NCBI RefSeq assembly: GCF_039729195.1
Contig: NZ_CP155796.1
Location: forward strand, 620,001 to 684,000
Direction of reading: 5' to 3'
Origin: Mycobacterium sp. DL
GTDB taxonomy: Bacteria; Actinomycetota; Actinomycetes; Mycobacteriales; Mycobacteriaceae
DNA length: 64,000 bases
In this document: in pieces, positions 32,354 through 40,382 of the stretch
How positions within the stretch are numbered: position 1 is the stretch's first letter
Layout of the letters: each line of letters opens with the position of its first letter
Notes under the pieces: model-generated
Database searches by the model: none
What the model was told of the DNA's origin: nothing
Seen by the model: only the letters and a program-made list of their open reading frames with translations
Translations under genes and position numbers: made by a program

Positions 32354-33592
32354 CTACACACCATGACGGCGGATGCCGCTAGCCGAGTAGGCGACCATGC
32401 CGATCAGCACCACCGCAGTCCCGGCCAGGACCGCGGTCAGCGGAAGCGTCACCGCCAGCGTCAGGCAGCCGGCCAGTCCGACGGCGGGCAGCAGCCGGCC
32501 CGCACCCAGCGTCAGCGCCGACGCGTTGGCGATCGCGTAGTACAACAGCACCCCGAACGACGAGAAGCCGATGGCGCTGCGGACGTCGACGACGGCGGCG
32601 ACCAGTGCGACCGCGACCCCCACGGCCAACTCCGCGCGGTGTGGCGTCCCGTGGCGGGGGTGCACCGCAGCCAGCGCGTGGGGCAGGTGGTGATCGCGGG
32701 CCATGGCCAGGGTGGTCCTGGACACGCCGAGCAGGAGTGCCAGCAGCGCCCCCAGCGCCCCGACCGCTGCGCCGACACCGACCACCGGAACCAGCGCCGG
32801 GAAGCCCGCGGCACGCACCGCCTCGGACAGCGGCGCCTCGGCCGTCGCGAGGCCGGCGCTGCCCAGTTGTGCGAGCACCGCGACGGCGACCACGGCGTAG
32901 ACGACCAGAACGATGCCCAGAGCCAGCGGCACGGCGCGCGGAATCGTCCTCGCGGGATCGCGGACCTCCTCCCCGAGGGTGGTGATCCGCGCGTACCCCG
33001 CGAAGGCGAAGAAGAGCAGACCCGCCGCCTGGAGCACGCCGTAGCCGGTGGCGTCGTCCACTGCCAGCCGCGCGGGGTCGGGGTCGCCGAAGCCCAGTAC
33101 GACGATCACCACCATCGCCAGCACCGCGAGCACCAGCGCGACGATGACCCGGGTGAGCAGAGCCGACTTCTGGATCCCCGCGTAACCGAAGGCGGTCAGC
33201 GCGACCACCGACGCGACCGCCACCGCGTTCGCATACGCCGGCCACACGTAGTACCCGACCGTGAGCGCCATCGCCGCGCAGGACGCCGTCTTGCCGACGA
33301 CGAAACTCCACCCCGCGGTGTGGCCCCAGAACGGACCGAGCCGCTCGCGGCCGTACACATAGGTGCCGCCGGACTGCGGATAGCGCGCCGCCAGTCGGGC
33401 CGAGGACATCGCGTTGCAGCACGCCACGACGGCGGCGACGGCCAGACCGATCAACAGGCCGGAGCCTGCCGCCGCCGCGGCCGGGGCGAGCGCGACGAAG
33501 ATCCCCGCCCCCACCATCGCGCCGAGCCCGATGGTGACGGTGTCGAAAGTCCCGAGCCGTCGCTGCAACTGCGGGCTGTCGGACGAAGTCAC
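32354..33592 (-). CDS. APC-superfamily amino acid permease
   Basis: A 412-residue permease with about 12 spans. The first span carries GLGAMVGAGIFVALAP, the substrate-site unwound helix of the APC fold, and the YPQSGGTYVYGRERLG motif follows TM2. The start is a GTG at 33592, divergent from the double TetR gene 29 nt away. Its neighbour makes regulation by that TetR likely. Specificity unknown. Confidence 0.86.
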   Translation of the reverse strand: MTSSDSPQLQRRLGTFDTVTIGLGAMVGAGIFVALAPAAAAAGSGLLIGLAVAAVVACCNAMSSARLAARYPQSGGTYVYGRERLGPFWGHTAGWSFVVGKTASCAAMALTVGYYVWPAYANAVAVASVVALTAFGYAGIQKSALLTRVIVALVLAVLAMVVIVVLGFGDPDPARLAVDDATGYGVLQAAGLLFFAFAGYARITTLGEEVRDPARTIPRAVPLALGIVLVVYAVVAVAVLAQLGSAGLATAEAPLSEAVRAAGFPALVPVVGVGAAVGALGALLALLLGVSRTTLAMARDHHLPHALAAVHPRHGTPHRAELAVGVAVALVAAVVDVRSAIGFSSFGVLLYYAIANASALTLGAGRLLPAVGLAGCLTLAVTLPLTAVLAGTAVVLIGMVAYSASGIRRHGV

Positions 33593-33608
33593 GGTGACCA
33601 GTCTCCGT

Positions 33609-33614
33609 TATCGT
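33609..33614 (+). promoter_or_regulatory. -10 box for a leaderless double-TetR transcript
   Basis: TATCGT ends 7 nt before the ATG at 33622, so transcription should start at the start codon. A nearby in-frame GTG (33613) lies inside the -10 box and is therefore unlikely to be the start. Confidence 0.45.
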
Positions 33615-33621
33615 GAGCGCC

Positions 33622-34854
33622 ATGGCGCGCACCGCCGCTGACGACCGCGATGCCGGTGGCATCCGGCGTCGGCCCAGGGACCGCAAGGCGCAGATCGCAC
33701 GCGCGGCGGCCGAGGCGTTCAGCGAGCTGGGTTACCACGGGGTCAGCATGGAGACCATCGCCTCGCGGGTCGGAATCTCGGCAGCGGCGCTGTACCGCCA
33801 CTACTCGAGCAAGTACGAACTCTTCCGCGGTGCGGTCCTCAACCTCGGTCAGCAGCTGGTGGACGGCACCGCGGAGATCGATGGGGACGACCCGCAGCAG
33901 GTACTGGACCGGCTGGTGTCGGCGCTCATCGGCATCGCGATGGCCAACAGGGCTTCCGGAGGCCTGTACCGCTGGGAGGCCCGGTATCTGCACGACGAGG
34001 ACCAGGCACTGCTGATCGACCAGTTGCGGACGGTGCATCACCGGATCCACCGGCCGCTGATGGTGCTTCGGCCGGAGCTCACCGTCCGGCAGCGTTCGAC
34101 GGTGTCCACCGCGGTGTTGTCGGTGATCGGCAGCATCGTCGATCATCGGGCCAAACTGCCCGCTGCCCAGGTACATGAGCTGCTGGGTCAGCTCGTGCGC
34201 AAGGTGCTCACCGCGGAGCTGCCCGAGACGCCCACCCCACTGGCGGCGGCCGACGGCTCCCGGCGAGTGGACTCGTCCAAATACGAAGCGCTGCTGACGG
34301 AGTCGCTACGGCTGTTCAACCTCGAGGGTTATCGCGACACCACGATGGATGACATCGCCTCGGCGGTGGGCATTCCGACGTCCGCTATCTACAAGTACTT
34401 CTCGGGAAAGTCCGACATCCTCGCCGCGGCGTTCCGGCGAGCCTCCGACAGGTTGTCCGCCGAACTGTCGGCGGTGATGGCGACCGTCAGCGTTCCCGAG
34501 GAATCGCTGTCAGCGGTGATCGACTTCTACGTGACCCGCTCCTTCGACCAACCCGAACTCGAGAACGTCTACTACAGCGAACGTCTCAACCTGACAGCGG
34601 CGGATCAGCGCATCCTGCGCGACCTGCAACGGTCCACCGTGGAGTCGTGGGTCGAGCTGGTGGTGTCGGTCCGGCCGGAATGGACTGCCGCGCAGGCGCG
34701 CTTCGCGGTGCACGCCGCGATGTCGCTGGTGATCGACATCGGCCGGCTGGTGCACTATTCGAACTCGCACGAGGCGAGGGCAACCGTGGAACGGTTGGTG
34801 GAGCTGACGCTGCTGGGACGCTACCGGTTGCGAACCACGTTGCCGGTCAAGTAG
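33622..34854 (+). CDS. Double TetR-family regulator (two tandem TetR modules)
   Basis: A 410-residue protein with two complete TetR DNA-binding domains. The first helix-turn-helix is METIASRVGISAAALYRHYSSK (about residues 42-63). The second is MDDIASAVGIPTSAIYKYFSGK (about 245-266). Each is followed by its own helical C-terminal domain, so this is a fused dimer and not a partial duplication. Divergent from the APC-NCS2 permease pair, its probable target. Overlaps the convergent small membrane protein gene by 34 nt. Confidence 0.85.
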   Translation: MARTAADDRDAGGIRRRPRDRKAQIARAAAEAFSELGYHGVSMETIASRVGISAAALYRHYSSKYELFRGAVLNLGQQLVDGTAEIDGDDPQQVLDRLVSALIGIAMANRASGGLYRWEARYLHDEDQALLIDQLRTVHHRIHRPLMVLRPELTVRQRSTVSTAVLSVIGSIVDHRAKLPAAQVHELLGQLVRKVLTAELPETPTPLAAADGSRRVDSSKYEALLTESLRLFNLEGYRDTTMDDIASAVGIPTSAIYKYFSGKSDILAAAFRRASDRLSAELSAVMATVSVPEESLSAVIDFYVTRSFDQPELENVYYSERLNLTAADQRILRDLQRSTVESWVELVVSVRPEWTAAQARFAVHAAMSLVIDIGRLVHYSNSHEARATVERLVELTLLGRYRLRTTLPVK

Positions 34855-35087
34855 AGCAGGTATCCGATCAGGCCCGCGATGGCCAGCTTGCGGGTGCGCT
34901 GAGCCGCGAGTCCGAGTCCCACGACGGTCTCGATACCGCCGTCGATGTACACGTGCTGCCGGGTGTTGGTGGGAAACGCAGGCTTGGTGAGCCCCTCGAA
35001 AAGCTGCGGGACGGCGAAGTGCGCCAACCCGGCCCCGGCGAGCGCCACTCCGGCGACGGTCGCGGCACGTGAATTCTCTTTCGGCAC
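34821..35087 (-). CDS. Small DoxX-like membrane protein
   Basis: An 88-residue protein with two to three hydrophobic spans (about 10-28, 48-62 and 66-82). It resembles short mycobacterial DoxX-like proteins of unknown function. It starts 9 nt after the flavin monooxygenase stop and is probably co-transcribed with it. The C-terminus overlaps the double TetR gene in antisense. Confidence 0.7.
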   Translation of the reverse strand: MPKENSRAATVAGVALAGAGLAHFAVPQLFEGLTKPAFPTNTRQHVYIDGGIETVVGLGLAAQRTRKLAIAGLIGYLLYLTGNVVRNR

Positions 35088-35096
35088 TCGTGACTC

Positions 35097-36584
35097 CTAG
35101 TTGATCTGGTAGTCGCTCAGCGGGAAGTCGCTGGCTTCTTCGATGGCTTTACGGGTGGATGTGGGCCGCAGCAGGGTCGGCTCACCACTGGGGTTGAAGT
35201 AGTACGAGCGTGCCGATGCGCAGTTGCCGTTGACGAACAACGAATCGCCGAGCAGTTCGGTCATCCGATCCAGGAACCGGGTGTTGGCTTCGTCGGTGAC
35301 CTCGAACGTCGTGGCGTCACGGCGTTTCATCTCGTCGAAGAGACGCTGCATGTGTCGCATCTGATACTCCATCGTGTTGAAGAAGTTCAACCCGAGGAAG
35401 GCGTAGGGACTGGCGAGTGACAGATAGTTGGGGAACAGCGGCATCGAGACACCCTGATATGCCTGGAACCTGTTCTCGCGCCACCACTTACCCAGATTGC
35501 GGCCGTCGCGTCCGATGACCTCGATGGCGGGGAAGTTGGCCTCCCACAGATCGAAGCCGGTGGCGAGCACCAGGGTGTCGATGGCCGTCTTCCGGCCGTC
35601 GTTGCCGACGATGCCGTCCGATTCGATCCGCGCGATGCCGTTGTCCTGCAGGTGCACATGAGGCTTGGTGAAGCTGCGGTAGTAGCTGTTGGAGAAGGTG
35701 GGTCGTTTGCATCCGAAGTCGTAGTCGGGGGTGAGCCTGTCCCGCAGCTCCTTGTCCCGGATGGTCGCGAACCGGTGCATCTTCGCCAGATCGCTCGCCC
35801 CGATGTTGAACCGTCCGCGGGTCTGTCGATTGTGCAGCACCGCCACCGAGATCATCAGCTCATAGATCGTGTCGGTGACCCACCGGATCATTCTCTGCGT
35901 CAACGGCATCCGAGCGAACAGTCGCTTGGCGCGCTCGGAGAACCGGAAGTCGACCTTGGGCACCACCCAGATCGGGGTCCGCTGGTACACCGTCAGATCA
36001 GCGGCCTTCTTCGCCAGTTCCGGGATCAGCTGAACCGCGGTGGCGCCGGTGCCGATGATGCCGACCCGCTCACCGGTCGGGTCGTAGGAGTCGTCCCACG
36101 CCGTGGTGTGGATGATGCGCCCGTCGAACTCCGTGATCCCCGGGATGTCGGGGATGTGCGGTTGGGACAGGAAGCCGGTCGCGGTGATCAGGTAGCGGGT
36201 CGTCAGCGTCGCGCCGTCGGCCAGGGCGACATGCCACCGCTGGGTGTCGTCGTCCCAGCGGGCGCCCTGGACGGTGATGCTGAACCGGATGTGGCGGCGC
36301 ACGTCGTATTTGTCCGCGACGTCGTCGGCGTACTGCTTGATCTCGTCACCGGTGGAGAACAGCCGGGACCAGTTCGGGTTCGGCTCGAAGTAGTACGAGT
36401 AAGTGGTCGTGGGGACGTCGACCGCCAGGCCCGGGTAGTGGTTGACGTACCACGTCCCGCCGAGGTCGTCCTCGCGGTCCAGGATGACGAAGTTCTCGTA
36501 GCCCATCCGCTTCAACTGGATGGCAGCGCCGATGCCTGCAAAGCCGGCTCCCACGATGACCGCGTCGAAGTGCTCCGAAGTCAT
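35097..36584 (-). CDS. Baeyer-Villiger-type flavin monooxygenase
   Basis: A 495-residue class B flavoprotein monooxygenase. The FAD motif GAGFAG is at residues 12-17 and the NADPH motif GTGATA near 178-183. The Baeyer-Villiger fingerprint FxGxxxHxxxW is intact at Phe153 to Trp163, with Asp after Trp. Close mycobacterial relatives (EtaA/MymA-like) oxidise ketones or thioamides. Co-transcribed with the small DoxX-like gene. It lies at the right edge of the accessory island. Confidence 0.9.
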   Translation of the reverse strand: MTSEHFDAVIVGAGFAGIGAAIQLKRMGYENFVILDREDDLGGTWYVNHYPGLAVDVPTTTYSYYFEPNPNWSRLFSTGDEIKQYADDVADKYDVRRHIRFSITVQGARWDDDTQRWHVALADGATLTTRYLITATGFLSQPHIPDIPGITEFDGRIIHTTAWDDSYDPTGERVGIIGTGATAVQLIPELAKKAADLTVYQRTPIWVVPKVDFRFSERAKRLFARMPLTQRMIRWVTDTIYELMISVAVLHNRQTRGRFNIGASDLAKMHRFATIRDKELRDRLTPDYDFGCKRPTFSNSYYRSFTKPHVHLQDNGIARIESDGIVGNDGRKTAIDTLVLATGFDLWEANFPAIEVIGRDGRNLGKWWRENRFQAYQGVSMPLFPNYLSLASPYAFLGLNFFNTMEYQMRHMQRLFDEMKRRDATTFEVTDEANTRFLDRMTELLGDSLFVNGNCASARSYYFNPSGEPTLLRPTSTRKAIEEASDFPLSDYQIN

Positions 36585-36605
36585 GGGTAGACGGTACCCG
36601 AGGTA

Positions 36606-37169
36606 TCAGCCTCTGAGGGAACCGGTCCGGGGCGGGTCGAGGGTCGCAATGCAGGTCACAGCACGGTCACCGGCGGCCCAGGTCTCCGCGGTCGGATACA
36701 GGACGTAGAGCTGAACCGAATCGTCGGTCATCGCCGCGGGCGAGTAAGTCGCGAGCTCAGGGCCGCATTTGTCGTGGTAGGCCTCGATTGCCTCCATACC
36801 CGGGAAGTCACCGTCGGGCATCAGGAGAACAGCGAACACCTCTCCGGCGTGTGGTTCATCGCAGCCGACCGTCTGGACCCGGAGTACCTCGTCACCGTCG
36901 GGGATCTCGGCCAGGCAGTCACCGACGGCGACGTCGGTTGCCGTCACGTTGCCGGGACCGATGACCGCCTTGAACACGATCACCGCGCCGATGCACAAGA
37001 CCACCAGCACCGTGAGCACGATGCCGCCGATCAACCACCAGTTCGTCTTCCTCGGCGGCGGCGGAGGCTGGTAGCCACCCGGGTACGGAAGTGGGGGAGG
37101 AGGCGGTGGGTATCCACCGGGGCCGTAAGGAGGTGGAGGCGGGGGTGGCCCCTGAGGCGGCACGGACAC
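36606..37169 (-). CDS. Pro-rich, single-TM protein with Septum_form-type domain
   Basis: A 187-residue protein. The N-terminus (1-40) is a proline/glycine/tyrosine-rich cytoplasmic tail, a TM span covers about 44-68, and the C-terminal extracytoplasmic domain has paired Cys in VGDCL and VGCDEPHAGEVFA, the signature of septum-formation-related proteins of actinobacteria. It may correspond to Rv0420c by position. It follows the Rv0421c-like hydrolase by 14 nt. Function not established. Confidence 0.78.
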   Translation of the reverse strand: MSVPPQGPPPPPPPYGPGGYPPPPPPLPYPGGYQPPPPPRKTNWWLIGGIVLTVLVVLCIGAVIVFKAVIGPGNVTATDVAVGDCLAEIPDGDEVLRVQTVGCDEPHAGEVFAVLLMPDGDFPGMEAIEAYHDKCGPELATYSPAAMTDDSVQLYVLYPTAETWAAGDRAVTCIATLDPPRTGSLRG

Positions 37170-37183
37170 ACCGCGACGATAGC

Positions 37184-37804
37184 TCAGTCGAGTAGGTGCA
37201 GCGCCGCGTCGACCGCAAGGGCCGGAACGTCGAGTTTCCTGGAAGCGAGATCGTGACGCGCGCCGGTGATCTCGACGATCCGGGTGGGGGCGGCGATCAG
37301 GGCGGCGGCCGGGGCGATCTCGTCGATGCTGCCGAACGGGTCCGCGGTTCCGTGGGTGAACACGGTCGGGACGGCGATGCGCGGTAGGTGCTCGGTGCGG
37401 GCACGTTCGGGCTTGCCCGGCGGGTGCAGAGGGTAGGAGAACAGCGTGAGCACGTCGAGTTCGAGGCCGTCATCGGCGACTGCCATCGAGGTGAGGCGTC
37501 CGCCGTAGGAGTGGCCTCCGGCGACCACGGGAAGTTCCGGGTCTCCGAGCAGTGCACGCATCGCTTCCACCGCCTCGACGATGCCCGCCCGGTCGGCCGC
37601 TTGGGCACCCGAGGGAGGTCCTTTGGGGCGGCGCCGTCGGTACGGCAGGTTGTAGCGAACCGCGAGCCAACCGCGCCGTGCCCATTCCTCACACGTGGCG
37701 ATGAGCATCGGAGAATCCCGGTTGCCGCCGGCGCCGTGTGTGAGGGCCACACCGCCCGCCGGTGTGCCTGCGGGCTCGTGCACGATGCCGGCGATGTCGT
37801 CCAT
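37184..37804 (-). CDS. Alpha/beta hydrolase, Rv0421c family
   Basis: A 206-residue compact hydrolase (Rv0421c is 209). LTHGAGGNRDSP is the oxyanion region, the nucleophile is Ser in GGHSYGGR (near residue 102), the acid is in HGTADPFG and the His is in GARHDL. It has no lid domain and no signal peptide. The ATG shares one base with the thiD stop, so it is translated with thiD. Confidence 0.88.
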   Translation of the reverse strand: MDDIAGIVHEPAGTPAGGVALTHGAGGNRDSPMLIATCEEWARRGWLAVRYNLPYRRRRPKGPPSGAQAADRAGIVEAVEAMRALLGDPELPVVAGGHSYGGRLTSMAVADDGLELDVLTLFSYPLHPPGKPERARTEHLPRIAVPTVFTHGTADPFGSIDEIAPAAALIAAPTRIVEITGARHDLASRKLDVPALAVDAALHLLD

Positions 37805-38667
37805 CAGCCCAGCCGGAACAGAGCGGACACCGGGCCGTGACCCTGCCCCAGCGGGTACGCGGCGCGCAGGCATTCGGTGACCCAGCGTTTACCGAACGCG
37901 ACGGCGTCGGGCACCGGGTACCCGTGCGCGAGGGCGCTGGCGATCGCGGCCGCGAGCGTGTCACCGGCGCCGTGGTCGTGGCCGGTGTTGATGCGTGGGG
38001 AATCGAACTCGTGGAATTCGGTGCCGTCGAACAACAGATCCGGACTGTGTGTCGAGGACCGCAGATGTCCGCCCTTGACCAGCGCCCACTGCGGACCGAG
38101 CGCGTGCAGTTCACGGGCCGCGGCCCGCTGCGTGTCGGCATCGACCACCTCGATGTCGACCAGCAACCGAACCTCGTCGAGGTTGGGCGTCACCAGCGTG
38201 GCCAGCGGAAAAAGCTTCTGCCGCAACGAGTTCAGTGCGCTCGGGTGCAGAAGCGGGTCTCCGTGCATGGAGGCACAGACCGGGTCCACGACCAGCGGCA
38301 CGCTGCCCGCGAGGCCCTGTCCGACCCAGGCCTCGGCGATGGTGTTGATGATGTCGGATGACGCGAGCATGCCGGTCTTGGCGGCCTGCACCCCGATGTC
38401 GGAGGCCACCTCCTCGATCTGGCCGGCGATGACGTCCAGTGGGATCTCATGAAAGCCCTTGACGCCCAGTGAGTTCTGCACCGTCACCGCGGTGACTGCG
38501 ACCAGGCCGTGGATGCCCAGCATCGCGAAGGTCCGCATGTCGGCCTGGATCCCGGCGCCACCGCCGGAGTCCGAACCCGCGATCGTCATCACCCGCAGCG
38601 GCGTCTGCCCCGACGGGGCGAGCGGGAGGTAGGTGGAGCCGGTGGTGGCAGTTGGATCGACGGACAT
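37804..38667 (-). CDS. thiD: HMP / HMP-phosphate kinase ThiD
   Basis: A 287-residue ribokinase-fold enzyme that phosphorylates hydroxymethylpyrimidine twice to give the pyrimidine partner used by ThiE. The substrate loop [16 protein letters not shown] is near residue 29, and the catalytic Asp region is [18 protein letters not shown]. It is preceded directly by a TPP riboswitch. In M. tuberculosis thiC stands between thiD and the riboswitch region; here it does not. Without thiC nearby, ThiD may act on salvaged HMP, or thiC may be elsewhere in the genome. Confidence 0.95.
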   Translation of the reverse strand: MSVDPTATTGSTYLPLAPSGQTPLRVMTIAGSDSGGGAGIQADMRTFAMLGIHGLVAVTAVTVQNSLGVKGFHEIPLDVIAGQIEEVASDIGVQAAKTGMLASSDIINTIAEAWVGQGLAGSVPLVVDPVCASMHGDPLLHPSALNSLRQKLFPLATLVTPNLDEVRLLVDIEVVDADTQRAAARELHALGPQWALVKGGHLRSSTHSPDLLFDGTEFHEFDSPRINTGHDHGAGDTLAAAIASALAHGYPVPDAVAFGKRWVTECLRAAYPLGQGHGPVSALFRLG

Positions 38668-38673
38668 TCCGGT

Positions 38674-38764
38674 GCTTCTCCCTACGCCGGCATTACCCGG
38701 TCAGGTTCGTACGGTCGACGGGCCTACCCGTCCTCTCAGCGCGCTGGGCACGCTCCCGCGTTGT
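38674..38764 (-). ncRNA. TPP riboswitch upstream of thiD
   Basis: Read on the minus strand: CGCGGGAGCGTGCCC, CGCTGAGAGGACGG, and GAACCTGACCGGGTAATGCC followed by GGCGTAGGGAGAAGC. These are the canonical THI-box blocks in order. The AGGGAG of the last block is also the likely ribosome site of thiD (10 nt before the ATG). A -10 TAGCGT at 38780-38775 gives a suitable transcript start. Confidence 0.95.
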
Positions 38765-38953
38765 TGACGCTGCCACGCTAGCGCAGCCGCCGTGCAGACG
38801 GAACCTCGAGCGCCGGTGTGCGTCAACCGGCAGATCTAGTGAATCAACAAATGTTTGCTAAAACTGCTTTGCCGCGTCGATTTTGTGGAGTACGCTCAGC
38901 CTCCTGTAGGGGAACTCGTGGGGGGTTTCCTGCCCTACCAGGGGGGTTGCACG

Positions 38954-40321
38954 ATGAAAATATCCAAACGCGCTGTCGTTGCTATGTTGGCCAGTAGCTC
39001 ATTTCTTCTGTCGCCGACAGCAATCGCCGCACCGCCGGGAGGGGGAGCCTGCGGAACGGTGGGATGTACCAATGGCGCAACCGCACTGCTGGTCGGCGGG
39101 GAGGGGAGCTATGCGCAACTCACCGAAGAACAGATGACGACAGCGTTCGGCGGGTACTTCGCGAACTATGACGCGCGCATCAGCGTGCCGTTCCCGGGTG
39201 ATGCCGAGTTTGCGAAGTCGATCCCGGAGGGTTCGGACAACCTGTACAACGCCATTTACGCGCATCAGGCGGCACTGGGAACACCTCTCACTATCGGCGG
39301 GGTGTCCAAGGGGGCGCCGTCCGTTGTCGACGTGATCTATCGCCTACTGGAGGATCTGGAAGACACCGAGGACGGGGTGACTCCGCCGTTGCCGGAGGAG
39401 ATGACGATCGGCATCTACGGCGCACCCAGTCGCATCTTCTTTGTGGGCGTCAAGTATCAGCCGGTGCCGGATACGCCGTGGGATGTACTCCTCGTGTCGG
39501 CGGAATACGACGGCACCGCGGACTTCCCGGATAACCCGTTCAACATTCTCGCCGTGCTCAACGCGGTCAACGGCGCGAAGTTGAGGCATGTCGATGCGGC
39601 CTTCTATGACATCCAGACGTTGCCGACGCGCTACAAGGTCGAGCAGAACGCGCTGGGCGGGACGCGGACGACCATCATCATTCCGGCCGAACGGCTTCCG
39701 CTACTTCACGACATGTACGAAAGCGACTTCTGGGACCCGAATTTCGTCGCCTTCCTGGACAGGATGCTCAAGCCCATCATCGACAGCGCCTACAACCGGA
39801 ACTGGTCCTCGACGCAGAAGGGATGGATCGACGGCGTGGCTCCGCTGCCGGCGCCTCCCACCGGGCCTGCGGTGGCTCCCCCGGTAGACCTTGATGGTCC
39901 CGAACTCGCTGTTTCCAACGTCACCGGGGCCGACGTCACGGGTTCCGATGTCACGGGTTTGAACGTCACCGGTTCCGATCCCGAAGGTCCCCTGAAGAGT
40001 CCCGCGGGCGAACTCGGCGGCGGTTCCACGCCGCCCGTCGTGGCACCGACTGCCGGAGAAACCGAGCCGCCGGCCAAGAAGAGGAAGCTCGACGAGGACG
40101 ACCTCACCGATGGACTCGACGGCGAAGAACCCTCTGAGGACCTCCAAGAGCAGGAGGAACCGCAGCAAGAACAGCAGGAGGACGACGGTGAGCCGCCCGC
40201 GGACAACGGCCCGGGCGACAACGACGAGGGCGACGAGGACACCGGTGACAACGACACGGGCGGCAACGACACCGGTGACAACGACACCGGCGGCAACGAC
40301 ACCGGCGGCAACGAGTCATAG
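38954..40321 (+). CDS. Exported PE-PPE-domain hydrolase with repetitive acidic tail
   Basis: A 455-residue protein. Residues 1-25 are a Sec signal peptide ending AIAAPP. The PE-PPE domain (about 30-300) is an alpha/beta-hydrolase with the nucleophile Ser118 in GGVSKGA, an Asp-rich YDGTADFPDNPFN acid loop and LLHDMYESD. It has no PE or PPE N-terminal helices. The tail has five pentapeptide-like units, a basic PAKKRKLD motif (40070-40093) and a Glu/Asp/Asn/Gly-rich end with five DTGxN repeats. An upstream AT-rich region (38820-38940) with TTGCCG and TACGCT hexamers is the likely promoter. An in-frame ATG at 38855 is rejected because the signal peptide starts at 38954. Confidence 0.88.
   Translation: MKISKRAVVAMLASSSFLLSPTAIAAPPGGGACGTVGCTNGATALLVGGEGSYAQLTEEQMTTAFGGYFANYDARISVPFPGDAEFAKSIPEGSDNLYNAIYAHQAALGTPLTIGGVSKGAPSVVDVIYRLLEDLEDTEDGVTPPLPEEMTIGIYGAPSRIFFVGVKYQPVPDTPWDVLLVSAEYDGTADFPDNPFNILAVLNAVNGAKLRHVDAAFYDIQTLPTRYKVEQNALGGTRTTIIIPAERLPLLHDMYESDFWDPNFVAFLDRMLKPIIDSAYNRNWSSTQKGWIDGVAPLPAPPTGPAVAPPVDLDGPELAVSNVTGADVTGSDVTGLNVTGSDPEGPLKSPAGELGGGSTPPVVAPTAGETEPPAKKRKLDEDDLTDGLDGEEPSEDLQEQEEPQQEQQEDDGEPPADNGPGDNDEGDEDTGDNDTGGNDTGDNDTGGNDTGGNES
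39914..39988 (+). repeat. Five 15-bp units encoding pentapeptide-like repeats
   Basis: Encodes SNVTG, ADVTG, SDVTG, LNVTG and SDPEG. The A/S-D/N-x-T-G pattern resembles the pentapeptide-repeat consensus but with only four good units, too few for a stable helix. Confidence 0.75.
40238..40312 (+). repeat. Five 15-bp units encoding DTGDN/DTGGN tail
   Basis: Tandem units of 15 nt with third-base and Gly/Asp variation, at the extreme 3' end of the PE-PPE gene. Such in-frame minisatellites are prone to copy-number change between strains. Confidence 0.8.
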
Positions 40322-40349
40322 GGGTTGCTGAGACGCGTTGTGTCGCAGA

Positions 40350-40382
40350 GGTGGAACTCACCGATGCTCGGTGAGTTCCACC
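40350..40382. terminator. 15-bp stem, 3-nt loop bidirectional terminator
   Basis: GGTGGAACTCACCGA (40350-40364) and its exact complement (40368-40382) enclose a TGC loop. It lies between the converging PE-PPE and xthA genes and includes the last eight codons and the stop of xthA. No T-tract follows, as is common in mycobacterial terminators. Confidence 0.8.

Noticed and set aside
31073..33616. Very long plus-strand open frame (about 850 codons) over the two permease genes
   Set aside because: It is antisense to two well-recognised transporters. It is rich in Arg, Gln, Asp and His and resembles no protein family, as expected for the mirror frame of high-GC membrane-protein genes.
17037..36584. 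Accessory island considered as a prophage or transposon
   Set aside because: No integrase, transposase, tRNA boundary or flanking direct repeat was seen, and composition is like the surroundings.
40238..40312. Tandem repeats considered as a CRISPR array
   Set aside because: Units are 15 bp, contiguous without spacers, and in frame with a protein tail.
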